NCBI RefSeq assembly: GCF_934754915.1
Contig: NZ_CAKVKB010000001.1
Location: 1-64,000, forward strand
Direction of reading: 5' to 3'
DNA from: an uncultured Clostridium sp.
GTDB lineage: Bacteria > Bacillota > Clostridia > Clostridiales > Clostridiaceae
Length of the DNA: 64,000 nucleotides
Part shown: piece by piece, positions 1 through 8,966 of the stretch
Layout of the letters: the number at the start of each line of letters is the position of its first letter
How positions within the stretch are numbered: position 1 is the stretch's first letter
Made by a program: the position numbers and the translations under genes
The notes under the pieces: model-generated
What the model was told of the DNA's origin: nothing
Database searches by the model: none
What the model saw: only the letters and a program-made list of their open reading frames with translations

Positions 1-487
1 ATTGATATAAATAATCACAATTTTTCTTATTTGCAATTTTTGAAAAATTATCTTTTATTATATCTTTATCAACTATATTGGAACAATCTATTATAAAATC
101 CTTACTCTCTATTGTATCTGTTTTTATTCTTCTTTTAAGTTCATTCCTATTAGCAGGTGTAAATACTATAACCTCATGTTCATCTATTACACTTTTGAAT
201 TCATTATATTTATTTTTAGCATTTTCTATTACATTATTTCTGTACTGTGACAATACTCTACTTCTATATGACAATTCCTCAATTTTAAATAATTCTGCAA
301 GTTCTCCTTCTTTTGTTAACCTTGCAAGTGGTGGTTTATCTTGAAAAGGTATCTTTATATTTAATTTATTTGTAAAGTAATTAGCATCCATTCCTTCAGA
401 TTTTTCATACATTTGATTTATAACATTTTTCTTGCAACCCTTATTAGCTAATTCAGTAATCATTCTTTTATTAATAGTATATTTCAT
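1..487 (-). CDS. Unknown transposon cargo protein, 5' part only
   Basis: An open frame on the minus strand starts at ATG 487-485 and continues without a stop to the window edge, giving at least 162 residues beginning MKYTINKRMITELANKGCKK. A strong ribosome site (GGGGGAG) lies 6 bases upstream. The visible part is lysine- and asparagine-rich and soluble-looking, with no membrane segment or signal peptide. I do not recognise the family. It lies just inside tnsE, where Tn7-like elements carry cargo, so I infer a cargo gene transcribed in the same direction as the tns genes. The C-terminal part outside the window would decide its function. Confidence 0.7.
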   Translation of the reverse strand, partial: MKYTINKRMITELANKGCKKNVINQMYEKSEGMDANYFTNKLNIKIPFQDKPPLARLTKEGELAELFKIEELSYRSRVLSQYRNNVIENAKNKYNEFKSVIDEHEVIVFTPANRNELKRRIKTDTIESKDFIIDCSNIVDKDIIKDNFSKIANKKNCDYLYQ

Positions 488-576
488 TATAAGCTCCCCC
501 CTCGGCTTATATATTGCATTTTTTATAATCTTATACAATATATAGTATACTATATTGTAACTGTTTTTTCATTTAA
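488..576 (-). promoter_or_regulatory. Short spacer with a 16-bp palindrome, probable cargo promoter
   Basis: This gap separates tnsE from the first cargo gene. It contains the perfect palindrome ATATAGTATACTATAT at 540-555, about 55 bases upstream of the cargo start codon, in an extremely AT-rich context. Position and symmetry suggest an operator or promoter element for the cargo gene. No clear terminator for the tns operon is visible here, so read-through is possible. Confidence 0.35.
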
Positions 577-2121
577 CTACATTAAATTATAACCTATTAT
601 TTCTCTATATATGTTACTAGCTCTTTTTAATATCTCTTTATTACTGTGTCTATGTCGTTTAACCAATACATTTTTCTTTTTTAATAATTCTAATATATCA
701 TTATCCCATTTTCCCCCTTCATAAACTAAACTTTTTAATATCAATGAATATATATTTTCCCAGCAATATAACTTAATGTTATATAGTATTAATGTAGAAA
801 GTGACTTCCCATTTCTTTCCACTTCAATCACTCCATATTTATTTTCCATATAATCAGTTATTTGAGCCAGTACACATTGTCTTCTAATCATTTTTTGATT
901 TGTAAATGAAAACCTTCTTCCTAATGGTAAGTTAACTACTCTTATATGAATATTTTTTATCCCTTTCATTACTTTTAATCTATTAAGAATTTCTATAAAT
1001 TCCTTTAATTCTCCACTAACACTTCTTACATCTACATCTGAAACTTCTATTCCTCTCGTCTTATTAAATCCCCCCTTATCGACAAAAGTCCTCCTATCAT
1101 CATCTTCCCTAACAAACTTTTTAGTATTTTCATCTTCTATTTCACGTTTATTGACATGTCCTATTTTTTCTTTCTTAATCTTAGGAATATTTAAATATTC
1201 CTGTACTACAAGTTCATCCTTAATACTTTCAGCTCCTTTTGTAGAGCCATCAGTTTCATTATCAATAGTTCTTTCTTTATTAATACTATTACTTAAATTA
1301 GCATAAGACCATTTCTTTGCCTCATTACTTCTTTCATATTTCTCAAAGCTAGGATGAAACACCCTAATTTCATTAAAACTAATTCTTTTTTCTCTAACTT
1401 TAATAATCTCCTGAACCAAGTAACCATATTTAGTTTTTCTAACTCTAGCTGTAAATTTAAAATTATGGATATTAAAATCAAACATCATTTTATGCTTAAT
1501 TGATGTATTATATCCTATAGCACTAACCATATTTAATATATCTTTATTACCAATAATCCAAGCAAAATGATTGTAATAAACATCCTTTAAATTTGTAGTT
1601 CTATAATTACTATTAAAATATAAATTTAAAATTCTATTGTTAATTTCATATGTAAAATAATCTTCAAACGTATCACTATATAATATTGTATTTAACATAA
1701 AAGTATTAGGAGCAAGTACTGATCTTACTATCTCCACTACTGGTATAGAATAGAGTTTATTATTCTTATAAAAATTAAACGTTCTGGATTTACTTTTATA
1801 ACTACTGCCTTTTATTCTCCAATCATTCTCATTATATTTAGGTACAACATTACTTAAATCTATGTCTATAGTTTCTATAACTCCATCTTTATCTATTACT
1901 TCCCCTGAATTTAAATCTCCATCAGTATAGTATTTATCAATAGATAAGAAATGTATATTAGCCCAATCCTGAACTATTCTTTTAGTTACTTTTTCATCAT
2001 TAAAATATGTATCAATCATCCATTTATTATTAAATTTAAAAGGCTCACCTATCCAAATAAGTTGAGCCTTCTTCCCCTTTTCAAAGGGCCAGTTTTTTAT
2101 TTTAAGTTGCATTCTCCCCAT
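577..2121 (-). CDS. tnsE: Tn7-like transposition protein TnsE
   Basis: The protein has 514 residues; Tn7 TnsE has 538. In Tn7, TnsE directs insertion into replicating DNA, preferring conjugal plasmids and lagging-strand structures, by contacting the sliding clamp. Support is the position as last gene of the tns run, the matching length, and motifs recalling Tn7 TnsE: an N-terminal block with YSIPVVEIVRS around residues 125-136 and a C-terminal block VIEVERNGKSLSTLIL near residue 445. A charged, low-complexity linker (roughly 270-365) separates the two parts, as in the Tn7 protein. The start ATG follows GAGGGGATACA and overlaps the tnsD end by 20 bases, suggesting translational coupling. TnsE is more divergent than the other Tns proteins, so the call rests partly on synteny. 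Confidence 0.82.
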   Translation of the reverse strand: MGRMQLKIKNWPFEKGKKAQLIWIGEPFKFNNKWMIDTYFNDEKVTKRIVQDWANIHFLSIDKYYTDGDLNSGEVIDKDGVIETIDIDLSNVVPKYNENDWRIKGSSYKSKSRTFNFYKNNKLYSIPVVEIVRSVLAPNTFMLNTILYSDTFEDYFTYEINNRILNLYFNSNYRTTNLKDVYYNHFAWIIGNKDILNMVSAIGYNTSIKHKMMFDFNIHNFKFTARVRKTKYGYLVQEIIKVREKRISFNEIRVFHPSFEKYERSNEAKKWSYANLSNSINKERTIDNETDGSTKGAESIKDELVVQEYLNIPKIKKEKIGHVNKREIEDENTKKFVREDDDRRTFVDKGGFNKTRGIEVSDVDVRSVSGELKEFIEILNRLKVMKGIKNIHIRVVNLPLGRRFSFTNQKMIRRQCVLAQITDYMENKYGVIEVERNGKSLSTLILYNIKLYCWENIYSLILKSLVYEGGKWDNDILELLKKKNVLVKRHRHSNKEILKRASNIYREIIGYNLM

Positions 2122-3646
2122 TGTATCCCCTCAGCTCTTTTTCACTTATATACTTAATTAACTTCTCCTTTAGTTTATTAAATTCATTAGTTCTTATAGC
2201 TGCAATTCTCTGTACTTGCCATAGCTTTAATTCTTTTTCATCCTTTATTAATTGGTCTATTACATATTCACATCTTCTTAACTGAAATTCTTCTGTACTT
2301 TCACATACCTTATCTAAGAATTCTTTAGTCTTAGGTAATTTACTAATTTTATTTTGTATATTAACTAATATTCCTAGTGGTTTAGCTAATGCTGAATTTG
2401 TTATTCTAACTGGCTTTTCCATAGCTTTTATCTCATTATATTTTTTAGTAAGTATATCTAAATACTCATTATCACGTTCTTCCCAGTTAACTCTTTTATT
2501 TCCTATATCAGCTTTAACTTTCTTAGGCAGGTTACTAAATAGCCACTGTTTATCATATCTATAAAGATAGGTATACTCCTTCTTAAGCTTTTCTCTTAAT
2601 TCAGTTCTTTTCATATTTTTATTTTCTTTAATAGCAGTTAAAATATTATTTTTGTACTCTTCTAACTTACTAACATCACAATCTTCACGATTATAATCTG
2701 TTTTAACTATTTCAAGTTTTCTAATTCTTATACTAAAAAACTTTTCTATATCATCACATAGAAATCCAATAAGCAGTAAATGCCTTAATGGATGCGTTGC
2801 TCTTTTAGTATTTCTAGTAACAACCTTTAACCAATTATATTCATTATTAAAATCTATGCTACAATTAAGTTCTTTTAAAAAATCTTCCCCATAAAAATTG
2901 ATAAAACTTTCATATAATTTTCTTTGTTTTATAGTACCTGTAGCTCTTGCAAAATCTTTAGTGTATAAAAGGTACTTATATCTTTTTGTTAGACTCTCTT
3001 TATTGAATTTATCTAAATTATTACTTAATAAATAATAAGCATCCTTTGCTAATCTTAAATGTTTTTCATAGTTGTTTATTTCAACATCATCTAATTCAAA
3101 ACATAATAAGTCATTTTCAAATTTTATATATTCTATCCTGCTTGAATCCAACTTATTTATAGGATATTCCTTCAATATACATCCATGATGTGGGCATAGC
3201 ATTATTCCCTGCAATTGATGTTCTCTGTGAATATAGGCTTCACCATAAATCTCAACTTCTTCTTTAGCACAAACAGGGCAATAATAGATACTGTGACTTT
3301 TACATATAGACCCAGCTATTATTCCAAGTTCAGTATAAATAGAACTGCTTCCTTTAAATTTCATATAATTTAATACTTCAACTCTTTTCCCCTTATCTAT
3401 AAATGGTACATAGTAAGGAAAAATAGTATTCTCATTAATTATTTTTTCTGCTGTATATCTTCCTCCAAGCTCCTTTGCAAGATAATCTAATCTGCCACCC
3501 AGTTCAAATGTTGATACCATTGAACGCTTTCCAAAACATTCTTCTATGGTATCTTTAAAATCTGCATTTCCTGAATAAAAATGATATCTAGCTATAGCCG
3601 AATATATAAGTTCATCTTTGTAGGGATCAGTAAAAAAATCAATCAA
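2102..3646 (-). CDS. tnsD: TnsD/TniQ target-site selector
   Basis: This 514-residue TniQ-family protein matches the length of Tn7 TnsD (508), which binds the 3' end of glmS and recruits TnsC and TnsAB to insert just downstream. The N-terminal third carries the TniQ zinc finger: C123-x2-C126 (YYCPVCAKEE) and C151-P-H-H154-G-C (LCPHHGCIL). The C-terminal half is basic and helical, fitting DNA binding. The start is TTG at 3646-3644: AAGGAGA stands 8 bases upstream, while the nearby ATG reads into a stop after two codons. The element sits at attTn7 next to glmS, as expected for TnsD targeting. A full-length TniQ together with tnsE argues against a short-TniQ CRISPR-associated type. Confidence 0.93.
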   Translation of the reverse strand: MIDFFTDPYKDELIYSAIARYHFYSGNADFKDTIEECFGKRSMVSTFELGGRLDYLAKELGGRYTAEKIINENTIFPYYVPFIDKGKRVEVLNYMKFKGSSSIYTELGIIAGSICKSHSIYYCPVCAKEEVEIYGEAYIHREHQLQGIMLCPHHGCILKEYPINKLDSSRIEYIKFENDLLCFELDDVEINNYEKHLRLAKDAYYLLSNNLDKFNKESLTKRYKYLLYTKDFARATGTIKQRKLYESFINFYGEDFLKELNCSIDFNNEYNWLKVVTRNTKRATHPLRHLLLIGFLCDDIEKFFSIRIRKLEIVKTDYNREDCDVSKLEEYKNNILTAIKENKNMKRTELREKLKKEYTYLYRYDKQWLFSNLPKKVKADIGNKRVNWEERDNEYLDILTKKYNEIKAMEKPVRITNSALAKPLGILVNIQNKISKLPKTKEFLDKVCESTEEFQLRRCEYVIDQLIKDEKELKLWQVQRIAAIRTNEFNKLKEKLIKYISEKELRGYNGENAT

Positions 3647-3739
3647 AGCATTATCTCCTTTTCATTTAAATTACTGTCCCATCCCCTATTTTCACTTTAA
3701 AACTTCATCTTTATAAAATATCAATATAATTTTATGGTT

Positions 3740-4165
3740 CTATTTAAATCCTTGTTTTAACAATTCACTTTGAACTTTTAATTTTTTCTTTTCATTATTT
3801 CTAATTTGTCTATCACTAGTATCTAATTGAGTTAATGGCTTATTTGCTTTAATAGCTTCTAGTTCTAATTCTTTATATTTTCCACATCCTAAAACACTTT
3901 TTTTGCCATTAATATTTTCTACCACACTAAATTTTAAAATAAATTGGTCATTTTCTATATCTCCTTTAGTCAATCCAAAATAATTAGGATCCTCATATAG
4001 AGAATATAGATGCACACCACATCTTGATGCAATCCATACTGACTCACCTACATATAGACAAATTTTCTTTTTAGTTTTTTTATTTTCTAACTCAACCATA
4101 TATACTCCTGCACCTACAGCACGTGAATCCATTCCATTATCAGTTTCAAAAAAATCTATTTGCAT
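3740..4165 (-). CDS. GIY-YIG-fold protein embedded in the tns operon
   Basis: The protein has 141 residues and a GIY-YIG nuclease-like signature: GVY at 20-22, LYVGES at 37-42, R48 in IASRCGVH, and an acidic helix YKELELEAIKANKP at 97-110 where the family's catalytic glutamate is expected. The spacing fits a compact GIY-YIG domain with a basic tail (KKKLKVQSELLK). The start ATG follows AAAGGAGATATTAATAA. It lies between tnsC (20 bases away) and tnsD (93 bases away) on the same strand, so it appears co-transcribed. Canonical Tn7 has no gene here. It could be an accessory nuclease acting in transposition or target processing, or an inserted cargo gene. The function is unknown; the fold assignment is by motif only. 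Confidence 0.7.
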   Translation of the reverse strand: MQIDFFETDNGMDSRAVGAGVYMVELENKKTKKKICLYVGESVWIASRCGVHLYSLYEDPNYFGLTKGDIENDQFILKFSVVENINGKKSVLGCGKYKELELEAIKANKPLTQLDTSDRQIRNNEKKKLKVQSELLKQGFK

Positions 4166-4184
4166 TTATTAATATCTCCTTTCC

Positions 4185-5864
4185 TCAATTCACATTTAAA
4201 AATTCATCCACAGGATTCTTAATATATCCTTCCTCTTTCAACAACTCATATGGATGAATGTTTCTTTCTCTGGATAACTTATAAATTTCTATTAAGCCAC
4301 CAGTTATTTTTACCTTAGGTTTCTTTTCTTTTCTAAGTTTCATCTTTTCATTTAATGCCATTGCTTCTTTCAAAGCTTCCATTTTTAAATTGCTATAATC
4401 CTCATTTGCACTTGAACCACTAACAATCTTCTCACATATTTTTCTTATGTTATTAAGCTCTAAATACTGAAATATATCCATTTCAGTTAAATCAACTATT
4501 AAACTTTCTATAGTACTTTTTCGCTGCAGCTCTATATCTTTTCTTCTTTCCTTAAAAGATTCTTTAATTATTCCTGTAAGCTCAATATTCCTTGCATAAA
4601 CATTAGCTACTTCTTCATAATCTATTGATATATCTTCATACTTAATAATTTCAGCTAAGTTATTATTTCTTAATGCTTTAATCATAGGCTGTATCATATG
4701 TAAATCCCTTTTAGCTGTTTCTCTAATAATAGATACTGTTAATTCTTCTTTGCCATCCTGCAAAGCTCTTTCCTGTGCTAATAAGAATAAATTAACTGCA
4801 ACTGCTGTGATTCCCTGGCATTCATCATAAAAAGCTTCTTTCATCTTATCAGTTAATTCACATACATTTTTAAGTCCTTGAAATTCCCATATTGAGCGTA
4901 AAAAGAAATCCCATTCATCACTATCTCTCTGCATTCTATCCCATATAATAGAACCATCACTGCCTGCTCTTCTTGCCTGCCTAAAGTTACCGTTAAATAC
5001 CTTCTGTGCTTTACTTGTTCCAATTAATACTGTTGGAATACCTACTGTATTAGTTAATGTCACAAAGAAATTAAGCATTTCTTCTTTATCATTTTTAGTA
5101 TTTAAAAGATGCTGTATTTCATCTATTACTAAAACACCTATACCATATCTCCAAGCTAGTTTTGTCATATTAATCATCATTGTTGATGTTATACGATTTG
5201 CATAACCGAACTTTTCTAGATACCTGGTACCCAAAATATCATCAATAGCTTTAAAAAAGTTTTTACACAAAGTCGATAAGCTGCCATCATAAGGGCAGTC
5301 AATTTTAAGCCATACAATCTGTGTTCTAGTAAAGCTTTCTCCTTTATATTCAAAATGTTTTATAACCTGTGGATACATAAGAAGCAGTCTTTCAATAGCT
5401 GTGGTTTTTCCTATTCCTGAAATTCCAATAATAGATATACTATCAGCAGTAGTTCTTATATTTTCTAGCTCATTCTGCAATTCATTTTCCTTTAATGATG
5501 TATCATCTAATCTATTTAATACTCTTAATTTACCTAAAAAGCTTTTGTCTAATGGATTTCTTCCTAAATATCCTCGTCTAATAAGCGTTGATAACTTTCT
5601 TTCCAATTCAATATGTATAGGCAATGGCTGAAGAAAATTCTTAGTTCTTTTTATAATGTGATATCTTAAGTTCTCTGTTTTATTTCTATCTACATCAGTA
5701 ATTACAGGTAAAACAGTAAATCTATCAATAACATCTTCTGCTGTAAAAATAGGTGGTAAAGCTTCAATAAAAGGGTTATATGAGTATTCTTCAAGTTCCT
5801 GATTCTTATAAACAGCTTCTTGAAACTCACCTTTTAATATTGTTGTCCTTTCTCTATTTATCAC
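4185..5864 (-). CDS. tnsC: Transposition regulator ATPase TnsC
   Basis: This AAA+ ATPase links target selectors (TnsD or TnsE) to the TnsAB transposase and mediates target immunity in Tn7. Walker A is GISGIGKT and Walker B is VLVIDE about 90 residues later, followed by an IGTS sensor-1-like strand (TVLIGTSKA). At about 560 residues it matches Tn7 TnsC (555). An in-frame GTG at 5873 is also open, but GTG 5864 has GAGGTG at good spacing, so I use that. It overlaps the end of tnsB by about 11-20 bases, indicating coupled translation. Confidence 0.93.
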   Translation of the reverse strand: MINRERTTILKGEFQEAVYKNQELEEYSYNPFIEALPPIFTAEDVIDRFTVLPVITDVDRNKTENLRYHIIKRTKNFLQPLPIHIELERKLSTLIRRGYLGRNPLDKSFLGKLRVLNRLDDTSLKENELQNELENIRTTADSISIIGISGIGKTTAIERLLLMYPQVIKHFEYKGESFTRTQIVWLKIDCPYDGSLSTLCKNFFKAIDDILGTRYLEKFGYANRITSTMMINMTKLAWRYGIGVLVIDEIQHLLNTKNDKEEMLNFFVTLTNTVGIPTVLIGTSKAQKVFNGNFRQARRAGSDGSIIWDRMQRDSDEWDFFLRSIWEFQGLKNVCELTDKMKEAFYDECQGITAVAVNLFLLAQERALQDGKEELTVSIIRETAKRDLHMIQPMIKALRNNNLAEIIKYEDISIDYEEVANVYARNIELTGIIKESFKERRKDIELQRKSTIESLIVDLTEMDIFQYLELNNIRKICEKIVSGSSANEDYSNLKMEALKEAMALNEKMKLRKEKKPKVKITGGLIEIYKLSRERNIHPYELLKEEGYIKNPVDEFLNVN

Positions 5865-8007
5865 TCTTTTCACCTCGCTTCTTCTTAATCAAATCCATTA
5901 ACTTGTTATGACCTGTTTCTTCAGTATCTTTTTTAGCCGTAGGTAACTCAATTACTTCTGCAACTCTATCTGCTTTTTCAATATCTTTTCCTAAACTAAA
6001 ACCTTCATCCTGCCTATTAAGTTCTTTCTCAACAGCCCTGTTTTTCTTTATTCCCTTAAGTTTTTGATTTGGTGATTTATTATAATTAATATCTTTTGCT
6101 TTTTCCTTCTTTGCCTGCTTAACTATCTTATCTATCTCTTTTTCTAAATCAATATTATTCTGATTCTGTTCTCTTAAAGCTTTATCTTTTAATTCTGAAT
6201 TCAATTCCTCATTAAAGATTATTTCTTCAAGAAGACAATCCTTATATTGAAGACTTGCATCTATTAAATAACATTCATCATAATCCAATCCATTATTGTA
6301 TGGAATGTAAATCTTGCTCATATTTCTTGGATCATAAACTACCTCAATACTTCTTACTTTTAAATTCACAAACCATTGCTCTTTAAGTGCTTTATCAGAA
6401 CTATAATATAATCCTTTAAATCTTATACCTGCTCTTGAAACACTTGCTCTGCCTTTAGGAAGTATATTAAGTCTTAAAACTTCTCTATCAACAGTTTTTA
6501 ATCTTCCTTTTCTGTTTTTAATTCCCCAGTTCCATAAATTTATTGGTGAAGCTGTTATTTCATCAGCTATCATTTCCTTATCCATAGGGTATTTATCTAT
6601 TATTTTGCTATTATGATGAAGTACTATATTTATATAGATTTTAGTAAACTCCTCTAATGTCAAAGTAGCGTCAAGTCTATAATCTCTATCTCCACGTTTT
6701 CTAAATTCTTTTTGAATTGCACCTGGTGTTTTATGTTTTATTTTTTCATTAGTAGTTCTAAAACTTCTCTCTACAATTCCCTTTAAATCGCCTCTATAAG
6801 GTGATGTATTTTCTATCTTTACATTTAAATTATTAATTAAATTTTCAACATTGTAACCTTCAAATTCTCCTCTATCTGCAATAATAATTTCAGGAAGATG
6901 TCTACATGGCCATTGTTCTTCACTTATTTCAATCCCATACTCTCTACAAAACTGAACCTTATCAGCAATCATATTATCTAGGGTCATCATTGCTCCAATC
7001 CATGATGGACCTTCAAGTCCAACATATATTCCTGTAACCATTCTTGAAAATACATCTATAATTGCATATACTACTGGTCTTCCTATAACTCTGTTTCGAT
7101 TTAATGAACTTACTAAATAGATATCTGCTATAGTTGCATCTACTTGAAATCTCGTACCTGGTCCATCAGTTTCCTGAGTAGAATTACTTAAAAGCTGTCT
7201 ATGCTTTAGATTGAATTCTTTCTCACTTTCTCTAAATATAATATCTTTTTTTAAGTTTTCCTTCTTTTTAAACCAATAATAAAATTGATCATATGTTGGT
7301 ATTTTTGATTCATCCCATACTCTATGCTTAACTTCATTATCTTCTATATAACTATCTGAATAAAAATCCTTTAACATTAACGTATATGTTTCTTTTAATG
7401 AAACTTTTTTATTATTTCTATAATACTTATCTATTACAAAAGCAAACTGCTTTTTTACATCATCAGTTATATTGATTCCTTCAATTTTATTTCCTAAATA
7501 ATCAGCTCTTCTAGGTTTACCCGTTTTTATACTATTCAGCTTTTTCTCCTTTCCCCTTCCCCCTGATTTATCATAATCAGGAATTAGAGCATTCTTATTC
7601 ATACCTCTTTGCCAAAACCTGCTGAATAATCTTTTTACTTTATTCATTCCTTTACCTGATTCATCACATATTGATTTAAATGCTTTTGAACGTTTTGTTT
7701 TATTTAAAATATCATCTTTATAAGTTTCCCAATACTTTTCTATAAATCCCCAATCTTCATTTCTCTTACTTAATTGAACTTGTGATAACTCATCATCTTC
7801 AATAATTTTTATATAAGGATCTTTTATCCTTATCAATTTATTGCATTCAATCTCTTCTATAATCTTATTAATACTTTCTTTTCTTGGCATTGATGTTACT
7901 GCATCTATATTCACAATATAAACATAGTTTTCATCTAGCTCTACAATTCTAATTCTTTCACCATCGTCAACATCAACGTATTTAAAAACAGAATTAATAG
8001 AAATCAT
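5854..8007 (-). CDS. tnsB: Transposase subunit TnsB (DDE integrase)
   Basis: The 717-residue RNase-H-fold transposase binds transposon ends and joins the 3' ends to target DNA. The DDE residues are visible: D290 (RFQVDATIAD), D378 (IIIADRGEF) and E413 (GIVERSF). The spacing of 88 and then 35 residues equals that of Tn7 TnsB as I recall it (D273/D361/E396). The N-terminal 200 residues carry the DNA-binding region. The C-terminal tail (about 640-717) is lysine/glutamate-rich and likely contacts TnsA or TnsC. The ATG overlaps the tnsA stop (ATGA), so translation is coupled. All catalytic residues are intact and the protein appears functional. Confidence 0.96.
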   Translation of the reverse strand: MISINSVFKYVDVDDGERIRIVELDENYVYIVNIDAVTSMPRKESINKIIEEIECNKLIRIKDPYIKIIEDDELSQVQLSKRNEDWGFIEKYWETYKDDILNKTKRSKAFKSICDESGKGMNKVKRLFSRFWQRGMNKNALIPDYDKSGGRGKEKKLNSIKTGKPRRADYLGNKIEGINITDDVKKQFAFVIDKYYRNNKKVSLKETYTLMLKDFYSDSYIEDNEVKHRVWDESKIPTYDQFYYWFKKKENLKKDIIFRESEKEFNLKHRQLLSNSTQETDGPGTRFQVDATIADIYLVSSLNRNRVIGRPVVYAIIDVFSRMVTGIYVGLEGPSWIGAMMTLDNMIADKVQFCREYGIEISEEQWPCRHLPEIIIADRGEFEGYNVENLINNLNVKIENTSPYRGDLKGIVERSFRTTNEKIKHKTPGAIQKEFRKRGDRDYRLDATLTLEEFTKIYINIVLHHNSKIIDKYPMDKEMIADEITASPINLWNWGIKNRKGRLKTVDREVLRLNILPKGRASVSRAGIRFKGLYYSSDKALKEQWFVNLKVRSIEVVYDPRNMSKIYIPYNNGLDYDECYLIDASLQYKDCLLEEIIFNEELNSELKDKALREQNQNNIDLEKEIDKIVKQAKKEKAKDINYNKSPNQKLKGIKKNRAVEKELNRQDEGFSLGKDIEKADRVAEVIELPTAKKDTEETGHNKLMDLIKKKRGEKSDK

Positions 8008-8843
8008 ATAACTTCCACCTTCTTTATCTCATCTCTGCTTATTGATAAAATAGGAATATTTTTGTTTACGTCAATTTTCTTTGATATGTCTATTTCTATA
8101 ATCTTATTTATAATTAAATATTTAAAAATACTTAATCCACATCCACTTTCAAGACTCATATCATTATCAAATTCCAAAGATATGGCTCTCACACTTCGTT
8201 TATCATCTACCATTCTTCTTATAAATTCATAAACTAAATCCTGAATTTCTAAAGAGTCTAGATGAGTAAATCCATCTACATTTTTTATATCCCTATAAGC
8301 TTGAATAAAGCTTATATTATGAGCAATTGTTTTATCTATTTCTTCTTCTGTGACTATAGCCCAGTCAATGTTTCTCTTCTTCCAAAATACACGCTCAATT
8401 TCAAATTTTTCGAGTATCCTTTTATCTAATAAATCATCTTTAGATTTTATAGTTCTTGCTACTTCTTTGACTCCATCTTTTGTAGATACTGTTATTAAAA
8501 AATCCGTAGTCATAACAATATCTTCACCTGTTTCAGAATTCTTTGGATGTCTTAATCCAAGTTCATCTGCAATAGAAATAGTATCTTCCTGTGGAAGCAA
8601 CGGAAATTGTTCTCTTATGTCTTTAACATTATCTGAATACTCTAATATGTAAAAATAATTTCTTTCCATATCTGATAGAAGCTCATGCTGTCTATTTGTC
8701 TTTATTCCTCTTACTCTCGTAACCCTGCCTAATGAAGGCACATCCTGTATCTTAATCCATGGCTTATATTCACTACCAATACCAGAGCCATAACCTTCTT
8801 TAATCATCTTCTCAATATTCAGCTTTCGTTTCCTTTTTGCCAT
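8004..8843 (-). CDS. tnsA: Transposase endonuclease subunit TnsA
   Basis: TnsA cleaves the 5' ends of the element and with TnsB makes Tn7-like transposition cut-and-paste rather than replicative. At 279 residues it is close to Tn7 TnsA (273). The N-terminal domain shows the restriction-endonuclease-like core: ILEYSDNVKDIREQFPLL (acidic residue), VMTTDFLITV (metal-binding Asp) and ARTIKSKDDL (catalytic Lys region). The C-terminal domain includes the family's ERVFWKKRNIDWAIVTE stretch. The ATG follows AGAGGTGAAAAT. It is the first gene of the operon and is transcribed away from glmS. An upstream hairpin terminator must be passed by any transcript starting at the transposon end. Confidence 0.96.
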   Translation of the reverse strand: MAKRKRKLNIEKMIKEGYGSGIGSEYKPWIKIQDVPSLGRVTRVRGIKTNRQHELLSDMERNYFYILEYSDNVKDIREQFPLLPQEDTISIADELGLRHPKNSETGEDIVMTTDFLITVSTKDGVKEVARTIKSKDDLLDKRILEKFEIERVFWKKRNIDWAIVTEEEIDKTIAHNISFIQAYRDIKNVDGFTHLDSLEIQDLVYEFIRRMVDDKRSVRAISLEFDNDMSLESGCGLSIFKYLIINKIIEIDISKKIDVNKNIPILSISRDEIKKVEVI

Positions 8844-8862
8844 ATTTTCACCTCTTACAACT

Positions 8863-8900
8863 AAAAAAAGCTAGACACTTCGTATTCAAAATGTCTAGCC
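8863..8900 (-). terminator. Intrinsic terminator between the transposon end and tnsA
   Basis: Read on the minus strand, GGCTAGACA and TGTCTAGC form an 8-bp stem around a 14-base loop, followed directly by a run of seven T. It lies only 20 bases before the tnsA start codon. It would stop glmS transcripts that run into the element. Because there is no room for a promoter between it and tnsA, it may also attenuate tnsA transcription. Confidence 0.75.
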
Positions 8901-8917
8901 TTCCAGAGTCTATATTT

Positions 8918-8949
8918 GTTAATACTAAACATCTAAAGTTAGTATTAAC
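8918..8949. promoter_or_regulatory. 11-bp inverted repeat upstream of tnsA, possible operator
   Basis: GTTAATACTAA (8918-8928) and TTAGTATTAAC (8939-8949) are perfect inverted arms around a 10-base loop. There is no T-run after it, so it looks like a protein-binding dyad or leader hairpin rather than a terminator. A weak minus-strand promoter (TTGAAA at 8982-8977, 18-bp spacer, TAATAT at 8958-8953) lies just upstream, overlapping the innermost TnsB repeat. That would let TnsB binding repress the tns operon. Confidence 0.4.
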
Positions 8950-8966
8950 TATATATTAATTTTTAA

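Noticed and set aside
78..344. 88-codon plus-strand frame
   Set aside because: It lies wholly opposite the minus-strand cargo frame at 1-487, which has a strong ribosome site and no stops, so it is a shadow.
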